Shown here piece by piece: positions 17,280 through 25,984 of a DNA stretch of 64,000 nt. The position numbers and the translations under genes are program-made. How positions within the stretch are numbered: the stretch's first letter is position 1; each line of letters begins with the position of its first letter. The stretch covers positions 744,515-808,514 of the forward strand of contig NZ_MYFN02000001.1 of assembly GCF_004514425.2 (NCBI RefSeq), written 5' to 3'. This stretch comes from Shinella sumterensis (GTDB taxonomy: Bacteria > Pseudomonadota > Alphaproteobacteria > Rhizobiales > Rhizobiaceae). A model generated the notes under the pieces. The model was not told where the DNA came from and made no database searches. It was given only the letters and a program-made list of their open reading frames with translations.

Positions 17280-18522
17280 GGGCGCGCATCCGGTCGATAT
17301 ACCACGTCGCGAACTTGTCGAGGTTCGTCTCGGAGAAGGGCGAATAAGGGCCGGGTATATAGGCGGGATCCTCCACGCCGGCCTGGGAGCGGGCAACGAG
17401 CTCGGCGTCCTGGTCCGTCGTCGCGATCCAGACATTGGTCAGCTTGTCGAGATCGTAGTCGACGCCTTCGACCGCATCCTTGTGGACGAGCCACTTCGTG
17501 CGCACCAGCGTCGTATCGGCCGTGAGCGGGATGACGATCGACACCACGGCGTGATCGCCCATGAAGTGGTTCCAGCTGTTGTGGCCCCATAGATGGACAT
17601 CGCCGAGGTCCTTGCGGGTCATCGTGCCGAGCAGCTTGGCGGATGCAGCGGTCGCATCGGGTGTCTGGGATTCACCGGCGCCTGAGATGATCAGACGTTG
17701 CGTGCGGAAATTCGTCGCGCAATCGACCAGTTGCTCCACGGCGGCGGAGGGAAAGCCGTCCGCCTCCCACTGGCTGGTTCGCGCCTCATACAAGGCAAAA
17801 TGCTCTTCCGCCTGCGCCTTGTCCTCGGGGCTGAGCGCGTCCGGATCGAAGCCGAAATCGAGATCGACGAAGGAAACGCACAGTTCCGGATGGTTGGCGG
17901 AGCAGTGGTAACATTCCCGGTTGTTTTCGATCGTCAGCTTCCAGTTGCCTTTCTCGATTACATCGGTCTCATGGGCGACCTTGGCATTACGGATGTCGTA
18001 GGGCGCAAGACGGTCCCTCATCACCTCTTCCAGACGCGCAATGTCCTCGGGCGGATCGTCAGAAAGACAGGCATAGACGAGGCCGCCGATCGACTTGAAG
18101 GCGACCTGCTTGAGGCTGCGGCATTCCTTGTCGAAGCCCTTGCCCATATGCGGGGCGTAGCTGAGTTCGCCAGTCAGTTCATAGGTCCAGGTGTGATAGG
18201 GACAGACGAGCTTGGAAACGATGGACTTGCCGGTATCCAGCAGGCGAGACCCGCGATGGCGACAGACATTGTGCAGCACGCGGATCTCGTTGTCGTCGTC
18301 GCGCAGCAGGATGAGGCTGGTTTTGCCGATATCGACCACCGTCGCGTCGCCCGGTTCCGGCACATCGCAATCCAGCCCGATGCAGATCCAGTGATTGCGA
18401 AAGAAAACCTCGAGATCGGCCTCGAAGACGTCCTGCCGGGTGTAGAGGCCGGCCGGCAGGGAATGCCCTTCGGCTCTCTCGTCGAGCAGGGCGGAGATCG
18501 GGGTTGCGAACGTCTGAAGCAT
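17269..18522 (-). CDS. Rieske non-heme iron oxygenase alpha subunit, betaine demethylase type (GbcA/Stc2-like)
   Basis: A 417-residue oxygenase. The Rieske ligands are C87/H89 and C107/H110 (NVCRHRG, LVCPYHTW). The mononuclear iron site is in ENNRECYHCSANHPEL with H206 and H211. This motif set is that of glycine betaine demethylase GbcA and stachydrine demethylase Stc2, which remove one methyl group as formaldehyde. The ribosome binding site AAGG precedes the ATG. It is divergent from a LysR gene across an operator-like palindrome and co-transcribed with its reductase. Which betaine is attacked is unresolved. Confidence 0.9.
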   Translation of the reverse strand: MLQTFATPISALLDERAEGHSLPAGLYTRQDVFEADLEVFFRNHWICIGLDCDVPEPGDATVVDIGKTSLILLRDDDNEIRVLHNVCRHRGSRLLDTGKSIVSKLVCPYHTWTYELTGELSYAPHMGKGFDKECRSLKQVAFKSIGGLVYACLSDDPPEDIARLEEVMRDRLAPYDIRNAKVAHETDVIEKGNWKLTIENNRECYHCSANHPELCVSFVDLDFGFDPDALSPEDKAQAEEHFALYEARTSQWEADGFPSAAVEQLVDCATNFRTQRLIISGAGESQTPDATAASAKLLGTMTRKDLGDVHLWGHNSWNHFMGDHAVVSIVIPLTADTTLVRTKWLVHKDAVEGVDYDLDKLTNVWIATTDQDAELVARSQAGVEDPAYIPGPYSPFSETNLDKFATWYIDRMRAHGY

Positions 18523-18607
18523 AATATCACCTTATGTCGAGGCTGAAGTTCCCACGGCAGGGTCGCCCACGTTTATCGGTTGCTCAACGGCATAAATGTG
18601 CGAGAGT

Positions 18608-18628
18608 GGCATTACTAAATGTAATGCC
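18608..18628. promoter_or_regulatory. Candidate LysR operator, perfect palindrome
   Basis: GGCATTAC-TAAAT-GTAATGCC is a perfect 8-bp inverted repeat with the T-N11-A pattern of LysR boxes. It lies 86 bp upstream of the Rieske oxygenase start and 31 bp upstream of the TTG I assign to the LysR gene. Its position argues that the regulator's coding region begins after it. Confidence 0.65.
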
Positions 18629-18658
18629 TATCCCATCGTTCTCGAAAGGCCGCCCGCT

Positions 18659-19588
18659 TTGGCAAATCTGCGCAGGAAACTCCCGCCCTTGACCGCGCTG
18701 ACGGCCTTTGAGGCCGCCGCGCGGAATGCCAGCTTCACCCGCGCCGCCGCGGAACTGGGCGTGACGCAGGCCGCCGTCAGCCGCCAGATCCATCTTCTGG
18801 AGGAGGATTTCGGTTTTCCGCTGTTTCACCGGCTGCATCGCAGGATCGAGCTTACGGAGAAGGGGCGCATGCTGTTCACCGCGGCAGGGGATGCGTTCAG
18901 CCTGATCGCCGATACGGTGGCGGACCTGCGCGCAGAAGGACCGGACGACGAGCTGGCGATATCGGCGACCATATCCTTCGCCCATTTCTGGCTGATGCCG
19001 CGCATTGCCGCCTTTTCGCGGGCGCATCCCGAAATCAAGCTGCGCATCATAACCCAGGATGCTAGGATCGGAACAGAAGGCGGCGATATCGACCTTTCGC
19101 TGCGCTATGGCATGGGAACATGGCCGGATGGACAGGCGGTGTTCCTGTTCGAAGACGAAGTCTTCCCCATATGCAGCCCCGATTACAGACAGGCGAAAGG
19201 CCCGGTCGCGACACCGGCGGATCTCGTGGATCACCCACTGATATCGAGTGATGCCGATGATCCGACCTGGACGGGATGGGACGAATGGTTGGCGGCGTTT
19301 TCCATGAAGGCGCCGAAGAAGGGGCGGGGGCTCCGGTGCAGCTTCTATACCGAAGTCATCTATGCCGCGATGAACGGGCAGGGTATTGCGCTCGGCTGGA
19401 GCCGTCTTGTGTCCGACCTTATCCAGCAGGGCCGACTGGTGCGCCTGACCGAAGCGTCGATCCGCACCCGCGCGGCCTACTTCGTCGTCATACCGGCGCG
19501 AAGGCCGGTCAAGGAAAGCGCGCGGCTGTTCATCGAATGGTTGGGTTCGGAGCATGCCTCGGCTGAGCCCTCCGCACCGAATGCGTGA
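18659..19588 (+). CDS. LysR-family transcriptional regulator (GcvA-like)
   Basis: A 309-residue regulator with an N-terminal helix-turn-helix (LPPLTALTAFEAAARNASFT, VTQAAVSRQIHLLEEDFG) and a substrate-binding co-inducer domain to the end. I place the start at the TTG at 18659, preceded by GAAAGG, because homologues of the GcvA group begin right before RRKLPPL and because an upstream ATG at 18596 would place the perfect operator palindrome inside the coding region. It is divergent from the Rieske oxygenase gene and is the likely activator of that pair. Confidence 0.85.
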   Translation: MANLRRKLPPLTALTAFEAAARNASFTRAAAELGVTQAAVSRQIHLLEEDFGFPLFHRLHRRIELTEKGRMLFTAAGDAFSLIADTVADLRAEGPDDELAISATISFAHFWLMPRIAAFSRAHPEIKLRIITQDARIGTEGGDIDLSLRYGMGTWPDGQAVFLFEDEVFPICSPDYRQAKGPVATPADLVDHPLISSDADDPTWTGWDEWLAAFSMKAPKKGRGLRCSFYTEVIYAAMNGQGIALGWSRLVSDLIQQGRLVRLTEASIRTRAAYFVVIPARRPVKESARLFIEWLGSEHASAEPSAPNA

Positions 19589-19599
19589 GGGTCGGTCGC

Positions 19600-20388
19600 T
19601 CAGCTTTCAGCCGAGAAGCCGGCGCCCGCCATGTCCGAAAGCGTTTTCGTGGCATCCATCAGGAGCTGGATCGTGGTGGAGATGTCGGGCGCGGCCGGCG
19701 CATTGATGAGCGTGATGTAGGGCACGGTCAGCGCGGCGATCGCCGTGCCGTCGGCGCCCAGCACCGGGGCGGACAGGTTGATGACGCCCGCCGTCTGGGC
19801 GCTGGGCATCATCTCGTGGCCGCGGGCGCGAATGAGGTCGAGGCGCGCCAGAAATTCGGGCGTTACGCGTGCATCGTCTCCGCCGCCGCCGACATGTTCG
19901 GCGATCATGCGCCTGCGCTCTTCCGGCGAGCGGAAGGCAAGCAGGGCATGACCCGAGCCCGTATCGAACAGGCTGATGCGCGAGCCGACGCGGATGGAGA
20001 TGCCCCAATATCCCGGCGCTTCCTGCTGCGCGATGACGATGGGATTGCCCCGATCGAAAACGACGAGCTGGTTGGCCTGTCGCGATGTCTCCGCAAGCTC
20101 CCGCATCAACGGAACGGCAAAGGAAACCAGCCGGCGAACGGGCGCGTGGAGCTGGGCGAGGCCGAAGAGCTTGAGGGTCAGCGAGAAACGATCGCCGTCG
20201 ATGCGCGTGACATAGCCGCGCTTCACGAGGCGATCGAGCATGCGGTAGAACTCGTTCGGGCTGCGATCCAGCCGCTTGGCGATCTCGGCCTGCGTCAACC
20301 CACCGTCGACAGCGGCGAGCAATTCGAGGATGTCGAGGCCCTTGTCCAGGGCCGGCGCCCTGTATCGATCATTCTCGTCGTCGGCCAA
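19600..20388 (-). CDS. IclR-family transcriptional regulator
   Basis: A 262-residue regulator: an N-terminal winged helix (GLTQAEIAKRLDRSPNEFYRM) and an IclR effector domain (LVVFDRGNPIVIAQQE, GSGHALLAF, VINLSAPVLG). I assign the TTG at 20388 as start because AGGAGG ends six bases before it; an upstream ATG at 20418 has no such site. It is divergent from the L-fuconate operon, with an AT-rich promoter and near-palindrome between them, and is the probable regulator of that operon. Confidence 0.88.
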   Translation of the reverse strand: MADDENDRYRAPALDKGLDILELLAAVDGGLTQAEIAKRLDRSPNEFYRMLDRLVKRGYVTRIDGDRFSLTLKLFGLAQLHAPVRRLVSFAVPLMRELAETSRQANQLVVFDRGNPIVIAQQEAPGYWGISIRVGSRISLFDTGSGHALLAFRSPEERRRMIAEHVGGGGDDARVTPEFLARLDLIRARGHEMMPSAQTAGVINLSAPVLGADGTAIAALTVPYITLINAPAAPDISTTIQLLMDATKTLSDMAGAGFSAES

Positions 20389-20481
20389 CCGCCACCTCCT
20401 GTGAATACTGAAATTCATATACGCATGGCGTAACGCCGGCAATGCGCCGGCGGTATATATTGCTTGACTATAAATGAATAA

Positions 20482-20506
20482 ATGATTTGTATTTAAATCA
20501 GATCAT
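20482..20506. promoter_or_regulatory. Candidate IclR operator near-palindrome
   Basis: ATGATTTG-N9-CAGATCAT has arms matching at 7 of 8 positions, centred in the AT-rich gap between the IclR gene and the dehydrogenase gene, 67 bp before the latter's start. A TTGACT hexamer (20464-20469) precedes it as a possible -35 element. Binding by the IclR protein is inference. Confidence 0.4.
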
Positions 20507-20572
20507 CGCCGCAGATTATAGTAATGGGTCCTGCGCCATCCGGGTGCCTGACGCCTTATGCAAGGAGCAAAC

Positions 20573-21307
20573 ATGAGCCTTTCCCTTGAAAACAAGCGGG
20601 TCCTCCTGACCGCGGCGGGCCAGGGTATCGGCCGGGCGAGCGCACTTGCCTTCGCGCGCGCCGGCGCGAAGGTCGTTGCGACGGATATCAACGCCGACGC
20701 CCTGAAAAGCCTCGCCGCCGAGGCCAATATCGAGACCTATGTGCTGGATGTGCTCGATGCGGAAGCCGTCACCCGCATCGTCTCAGACACCGGTCCGTTC
20801 GATGTGCTCTTCAACTGCGCGGGTTTTGTGCATGCCGGCACGATTCTGGAGATGTCCGACAAGGATCTCGACTTTACCTTCGACCTCAATGTTCGCGCCA
20901 TGGTGCGAACCATCCGTGCCGTGCTGCCGGCGATGCTGGAAAGGAAGGACGGGGCGATCATCAACATGGCGTCGGTCGCCTCCAGCGTGAAGGGTGTGCC
21001 GAACCGCGCCGCCTACACCATCACCAAGGCGGCCGTCGTCGGCCTCACCAAATCGGTCGCGGCCGATTATGTCGGGCAGGGCATTCGCTGCAACTGCATC
21101 TGCCCCGGTACAGTGGAGAGCCCTTCTTTGCAGGATCGCCTGCGCGCACAGGGCGATTTCGAGGCCGCACGCGCCGCCTTCATCGCCCGCCAGCCGATCG
21201 GCCGTATCGGCACGCCGGAGGAGATCGCCGACCTCGCCGTCTATCTCGCCGGCGCCACCTATACGACGGGCCAGGCCTACGCCATCGACGGCGGCTGGAC
21301 CATCTGA
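20573..21307 (+). CDS. SDR dehydrogenase, probable 2-keto-3-deoxy-L-fuconate dehydrogenase
   Basis: A 244-residue SDR. The cofactor motif is the less common TAAGQGIGRA (residues 13-22), followed by NCAG and the catalytic YTITK. These details match the group that includes human BDH2/DHRS6 and bacterial 2-keto-3-deoxy-L-fuconate dehydrogenases. The ATG at 20573 has AAGGAG seven bases upstream, better than the ATG at 20558. The next gene encodes L-fuconate dehydratase, whose product is exactly the expected substrate, so the assignment rests on family and neighbour together. Confidence 0.82.
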   Translation: MSLSLENKRVLLTAAGQGIGRASALAFARAGAKVVATDINADALKSLAAEANIETYVLDVLDAEAVTRIVSDTGPFDVLFNCAGFVHAGTILEMSDKDLDFTFDLNVRAMVRTIRAVLPAMLERKDGAIINMASVASSVKGVPNRAAYTITKAAVVGLTKSVAADYVGQGIRCNCICPGTVESPSLQDRLRAQGDFEAARAAFIARQPIGRIGTPEEIADLAVYLAGATYTTGQAYAIDGGWTI

Positions 21308-21368
21308 TGCATTGTCCGCCATCGGCATCGCACCGAGGGCCATTCGACCACTTCCAAGGGCCGCTTCC

Positions 21369-22646
21369 ATGACCAAGATCACCAGCCTTCGCTCGATCGA
21401 CCTGCGCTTTCCCACCTCGCAGAGCCTCGACGGCTCGGATGCCATGAACCCGGATCCGGACTATTCGGCCGCCTATGTCGTGCTCGGCACGGATGTGGCA
21501 GGGCTGGAGGGCCATGGCCTGACGTTCACGATCGGCCGCGGCAACGAGATCTGCTGCGCGGCAATCGACGCCATGAAGCATCTCGTCGTCGGCCTCGATC
21601 TCGACTGGGTGCGGGAGAATCCCGGCCGCTTCTGGCGCCATGTCACTGGTGACAGCCAGTTGCGCTGGATCGGCCCGGACAAGGGCGCAATGCATCTGGC
21701 GACGGGTGCGGTGGTCAATGCCGTCTGGGACCTGCTCGCCAAACAGGCCGGCAAGCCCGTATGGCGCCTGGTCGCCGAGATGCGCGCAGAGGAAATCCTC
21801 GATATCATCGACTTCCGCTATCTGACCGACGCGCTGACACCGGAGGAGGCGCTGGCCATCCTGAAGAAGGCGGAAGCGGGTAAGGCGGAGCGCATCGCAA
21901 CGCTCGAGAAGGAAGGCTATGCCTGCTACACGACCTCCGCCGGCTGGCTCGGTTACGATGACGAAAAACTGCGCCGCCTCTGCCAGGAGGCCGTCGACCA
22001 GGGTTTTACCCATATCAAGATGAAGGTCGGCCGCGATCTCGAAGATGACAAGCGGCGCCTGCGCATCGCCCGCGAGGTGATCGGCGACGAGCGCACCATG
22101 ATGATCGATGCCAACCAGATCTGGGAGGTGGGACAGGCGATCGACTGGGTAAGGGAACTGCAGCCCTATAAGCCGTTCTTCATCGAGGAGCCGACGAGCC
22201 CGGACGATATTGCCGGCCACAAGGCCATCCGCAACGCGGTTCACCCGGTAAAGGTCGCGACCGGAGAAATGTGCCAGAACCGCATCATCTTCAAGCAGAT
22301 GATCGCTGGCGGCGCGATCGACATCGTGCAGATCGATGCCTGCCGCATGGGTGGGCTGAACGAGGTGCTCGCCGTGCTGCTGATGGCCGCGAAATATGAC
22401 CTGCCGGTCTGGCCGCATGCCGGCGGCGTCGGCCTTTGCGAATATGTCCAGCATCTCTCGATGATCGATTACATCGCCGTATCCGGCACGAAACAGGGCC
22501 GGGTAATCGAATATGTCGACCACCTGCACGAGCATTTCCTCGATCCCTGCCGCATCGAGAACGCCGCCTACATGCCGCCCGCGCTGCCGGGCTTTTCCAG
22601 CGAGATGAAGCCGGCGTCGATTGCGGCTTATACATTCAGGCCGTGA
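21369..22646 (+). CDS. L-fuconate dehydratase (enolase superfamily)
   Basis: A 425-residue mandelate racemase-type enolase. The acid/base and metal residues are in order: K217/K219 (HIKMKVG), D247 (MIDANQIW), E273 (FIEEPTSP), E300 (ATGEMCQNR), D323 and H350 (WPHAGGVG). This is one residue off the numbering I recall for the characterised Xanthomonas enzyme (K220, D248, E274, E301, H351), and the segment CYTTSAGWLGY is typical. It dehydrates L-fuconate to 2-keto-3-deoxy-L-fuconate. The ATG at 21369 leaves a 61-bp gap after the dehydrogenase gene; earlier in-frame sequence is the dehydrogenase's coding region. Confidence 0.92.
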   Translation: MTKITSLRSIDLRFPTSQSLDGSDAMNPDPDYSAAYVVLGTDVAGLEGHGLTFTIGRGNEICCAAIDAMKHLVVGLDLDWVRENPGRFWRHVTGDSQLRWIGPDKGAMHLATGAVVNAVWDLLAKQAGKPVWRLVAEMRAEEILDIIDFRYLTDALTPEEALAILKKAEAGKAERIATLEKEGYACYTTSAGWLGYDDEKLRRLCQEAVDQGFTHIKMKVGRDLEDDKRRLRIAREVIGDERTMMIDANQIWEVGQAIDWVRELQPYKPFFIEEPTSPDDIAGHKAIRNAVHPVKVATGEMCQNRIIFKQMIAGGAIDIVQIDACRMGGLNEVLAVLLMAAKYDLPVWPHAGGVGLCEYVQHLSMIDYIAVSGTKQGRVIEYVDHLHEHFLDPCRIENAAYMPPALPGFSSEMKPASIAAYTFRP

Positions 22647-22754
22647 CGCATCTCGGTGATTTCACACGGAGCTGAGGAGTTCAACCCTTTGCACCTGCGC
22701 GGAATTCGGCAAAGATAAAGCCGTGACATCAGCATACAGGGAGCATCTGCCACC

Positions 22755-23903
22755 GTGACCCATATCCCGTCGACCTTCGCCACCGGATGCTTCGTCGGCC
22801 GGGCCTGGCTCCCCGAAGTTGCAGGGCCATCCCTTGTGACGGTCCGCGACGGCCGCGTCTTCGACATCACGGCGAGGGATTGCGCCACGATGCGCGACCT
22901 GCTGGAGCACGAAACGCCCGCAGATGTCGTACGCAATGCGCCGGGCCGGGACATCGGGTCGCTGGAAAACCTGCTCTCCCTCAGTGAGCCCGATCCATCC
23001 CGGCTCCACCTGCTTGCCCCCATCGATCTTCAGGCGGTGAAGGCTTGCGGCGTTACCTTCGCCCGCTCGATGATCGAACGCGTCATCGAGGAACGTGCGG
23101 CCGGCAATCCCGCGCGGGCGGCCAGCATTCGCGAGAAGGTATCGCAGATCATCGGCGCCAGCCTGCGCGACCTGAAGGCCGGATCGGACGATGCTCAGAG
23201 GGTCAAGGCAGCCCTGATCGAGGAAGGCCTGTGGTCGCAGTATCTCGAGGTCGGCATCGGGCCGGATGCGGAAGTCTTCACGAAGGCGCAGGCCATGTCC
23301 TCCGTCGGCACCGGATCGGCCGTCGGCCTGCATCCGATTTCGAAGTGGAACAACCCCGAACCGGAAATCGTGCTTGCCGTTGATAGCCAGGGCCGTGTGA
23401 AGGGCGCCACGCTTGGCAACGACGTCAACCTGCGCGATGTCGAGGGGCGCTCGGCATTGCTGCTGGGCAAGGCGAAGGACAACAACGCATCCTGCGCCAT
23501 AGGACCATTCATCCGCCTGTTCGATGACACCTACACCATCGACGACGTGCGCAATGCCGAGCTGGACCTGCGCGTCGAAGGCAAGGATGGTTTCGTACTG
23601 CGCGGCAAAAGCTCCATGCGGGAGATCAGCCGGGATCCGCTGGATCTCGTCGCCCAGACCTGTGGGGCGCATCATCAATATCCCGACGGCTTCGTGCTGT
23701 TCCTCGGCACGCTATTCGCACCCGTCGAGGACCGCGATGCGCCGGGCGAGGGGTTCACGCACAAGATCGGTGATGTCGTGACGATCTCAAACGACCGGCT
23801 CGGCGCGCTCGTCAACACGGTGAGGCTGTCGACGGACTGCCAGCCCTGGACCTTCGGCGCATCCCATCTCATGCGCAACCTTGCAGCGCGCGGGCTGCTG
23901 TAG
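22755..23903 (+). CDS. Fumarylacetoacetate hydrolase-family protein, probable fucose-pathway hydrolase
   Basis: A 382-residue protein with a GTG start (AGGGAG about 10 bases upstream). The C-terminal half has the FAH fold pattern: KWNNPEPEIVLAVDSQGRV (metal acid residues), GNDVNLRDVEGRSALLLGKAKD, and GFVLFLGTLFAPVEDRD. It follows L-fuconate dehydratase by 108 bp. In the non-phosphorylating fucose route a hydrolase of this family cleaves 2,4-diketo-3-deoxy-L-fuconate to pyruvate and lactate; that role here is inferred from the neighbours. The N-terminal 100 residues are a usual extension of this larger FAH subgroup. Confidence 0.83.
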   Translation: MTHIPSTFATGCFVGRAWLPEVAGPSLVTVRDGRVFDITARDCATMRDLLEHETPADVVRNAPGRDIGSLENLLSLSEPDPSRLHLLAPIDLQAVKACGVTFARSMIERVIEERAAGNPARAASIREKVSQIIGASLRDLKAGSDDAQRVKAALIEEGLWSQYLEVGIGPDAEVFTKAQAMSSVGTGSAVGLHPISKWNNPEPEIVLAVDSQGRVKGATLGNDVNLRDVEGRSALLLGKAKDNNASCAIGPFIRLFDDTYTIDDVRNAELDLRVEGKDGFVLRGKSSMREISRDPLDLVAQTCGAHHQYPDGFVLFLGTLFAPVEDRDAPGEGFTHKIGDVVTISNDRLGALVNTVRLSTDCQPWTFGASHLMRNLAARGLL

Positions 23904-23989
23904 GGCGGGCCGGTTGTCTGACGGCCGACATTCAAATTGAAATCGGCATTCATCCCTTTACACCCTTGGGCGCACTACATAACGGGTGA

Positions 23990-25513
23990 ATGATGTCCTC
24001 TACTCCATCCCATGCCGGACGCTGGCTGGTCCTTGTCGCCGTCATGCTTGCCTTCCTGCCCGTCGTGCTCGACATGACCATCCTGCATGTCGCCGTTCCG
24101 ACATTGACGCAGGCGCTCGGTGCCTCCAGCACGCAGGTTCTCTGGATCATCGACATCTATCCTCTGCTGATGGCCGGCCTGCTCGTGCCGATGGGCACGC
24201 TGGCCGACCGCGTCGGCAACCGGCGTATTCTTCTTGTCGGCCTGACCTTGTTCGGCATCGCCTCGGCGCTCGCGGCATTCGCGCCGAATGCGCCCCTGCT
24301 GATCGGCGCCCGCATGCTGCTCGCGCTCGGCGGATCGATGATCATGCCCTGCGTGCTCGGCATTATCCGCCGCACCTTCGAGGATGACGCCGAAAGGGCG
24401 ATGGCGCTTGGCCTTTGGGGCACGGTCGGGGCGGCAGGGGCCGCCATCGGCCCCTTGATCGGCGGCGCGCTGCTGGAGCATTTCTGGTGGGGCTCGGTCT
24501 TCCTCATCAATGTGCCGGTGATGCTGATCGTCGCGCCGGCCTGCTATCTGCTCCTGCCGCGCGCCGAGGTGACCAGTCCCGGAAAGTGGGCGATCGGGCA
24601 GGCGCTCCTGCTCATCGCCGGCATGATTTCGCTCGTCTATGCCATCAAGGCCGGCTTCGGCGGCAAGCACTCGCTGCCAGTCGTCCTGGTGGTGCTGCTG
24701 TTCGGCATGGCGATGCTCGGCCTGTTTGCCCGCAAGCAGCTGAATTCCAGCGAACCGATGCTGGATCTCTCCCTTTTCTCCCGTCCGGCGATCGTGGCCG
24801 GCATGATCATGGCGGTCGTCGCGACGGGCGCGCTGGCCGGTGTCGAACTGACGCTCGCGCAGGAACTGCAGTACGTGCTCGACAAGTCGCCGCTGCAAGC
24901 CGGCATCTTCATGATACCGATCATGGCGGCCGCCGCAGTCGGCGGCCCGGTCGCGGGCTATCTCTCCAATCTTCTCGGCCTTCGCATCGTGGCAAGCGCG
25001 TCCATGTTCGCCTCCTCGCTTGCGCTCGCCTATCTCGCCCTGAGCGACTTTCATCACCCGGGTGTCATGGTACCCTTGATGCTCGCCGTGCTGGGCCTGA
25101 TGCTGAGCATCGGGCTGACCGCCTCCTCCATTGCCATCATGGGCGCGGTCGAGGCCGAAAGGGGCGGGGCCGCAGGCTCGCTCGAAGCGACCGGCTATGA
25201 ACTCGGCACGGGAATCGGCATCACGGTGTTCGGCGTCTTCATGTCCGCCGTCTTCGGCCACACGGTCGTCGTTCCCGCCGGCTTGTCACCCGAACAGTCT
25301 GCGCAGGCGGCCGAATCGATCGGCGATACCTATCTGGTTGCCCAGCAGCTTTCCCCCGAACAGGCAGAGGCTTTGATTTCCGCCGGAAAGGCGGCATTCA
25401 CGGCGACGCATTCCGTGCTTCTATCGACCTCTGCCGGCCTGATCGGCGCGCTGGCCGTTCTCGTTCTCATCATGCTGGCCGGCTATCGCGAAAAGGGTGG
25501 CGCGCACCATTAG
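23990..25513 (+). CDS. MFS transporter, DHA2/EmrB-QacA type (14 helices)
   Basis: A 507-residue inner-membrane transporter with about fourteen predicted helices. The first helix carries the DHA2 motif FLPVVLDMTILHVAVPTL and the first loop the MFS motif A pattern LADRVGNRRILLVG. This is the SmvA/QacA drug-efflux style rather than the fucose permease style, so linkage to the upstream fucuronate-type operon is doubtful. A second ATG three bases in is equally possible. No dedicated regulator is adjacent. Confidence 0.9.
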   Translation: MMSSTPSHAGRWLVLVAVMLAFLPVVLDMTILHVAVPTLTQALGASSTQVLWIIDIYPLLMAGLLVPMGTLADRVGNRRILLVGLTLFGIASALAAFAPNAPLLIGARMLLALGGSMIMPCVLGIIRRTFEDDAERAMALGLWGTVGAAGAAIGPLIGGALLEHFWWGSVFLINVPVMLIVAPACYLLLPRAEVTSPGKWAIGQALLLIAGMISLVYAIKAGFGGKHSLPVVLVVLLFGMAMLGLFARKQLNSSEPMLDLSLFSRPAIVAGMIMAVVATGALAGVELTLAQELQYVLDKSPLQAGIFMIPIMAAAAVGGPVAGYLSNLLGLRIVASASMFASSLALAYLALSDFHHPGVMVPLMLAVLGLMLSIGLTASSIAIMGAVEAERGGAAGSLEATGYELGTGIGITVFGVFMSAVFGHTVVVPAGLSPEQSAQAAESIGDTYLVAQQLSPEQAEALISAGKAAFTATHSVLLSTSAGLIGALAVLVLIMLAGYREKGGAHH

Positions 25514-25984
25514 GGTCGCATCAGCGCCGTTTCTCAAAGCGCGTCCGTCGGCAGGCTAACGTGAAATTTACCGACAATTAACGATATAATGTTCTGATTT
25601 CGAAAGGTTTTATTTCATTCATTTAAGTTCGGTCTCGGAGAAGACGATGCGCACATTTCGATTCTGTGTGAAAACTCCGAATATCGTTTCATCCGCATTG
25701 CTCGGCGATGGGCTCTGTCCTTCCCCGTCGATCCGGGTGCTTTGGCGGCCTGCCGTTGCGGGCGTTCATAACGGATCGAGGTTGGGTCGGCGAAGCCACG
25801 TCTGTCGCGTGCCATCCTACTTGGCTGCTTGATCACCAGTCTCAGGAACTTCGGCGACAGCTACGCGCTGACGGGAAGAATGGGTTTCAATATGCGGTTC
25901 TAACATATGGTTCCGCCGCGACCCCGGTGTTGCGGCGCAGCCATGTTGCTGCTATCGCCTGTCTTGCTATGCCGAGGGGATGAT
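25514..25984. other. Intergenic region, 470 bp, no gene seen
   Basis: AT-rich around 25560-25630, then mixed composition. Short open frames are present on both strands but have no recognisable protein sequence and no ribosome binding site. I could not match any riboswitch core I know. It probably holds the promoter of the small-protein/PepSY pair. Confidence 0.5.

Noticed and set aside
18596..18658. The upstream ATG as start of the LysR gene
   Set aside because: It would add an unalignable N-terminus and bury a perfect operator palindrome in the coding region.
23975..25261. A 428-codon open frame antisense to the MFS transporter
   Set aside because: His/Gln/Arg/Asp-rich low-quality sequence, typical of the reverse complement of a membrane protein gene.
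23990..25513. The MFS protein as a fucose permease
   Set aside because: It has 14 helices and the DHA2 first-helix motif, unlike the 12-helix FucP group.
25647..25832. A short open frame upstream of the DUF2946-like gene
   Set aside because: No ribosome binding site and no recognisable pattern; the next upstream gene is complete without it.
25514..25984. A possible cobalamin riboswitch before the PepSY pair
   Set aside because: The B12-box core and the expected paired arms are not visible, and the downstream genes are not cobalamin genes.
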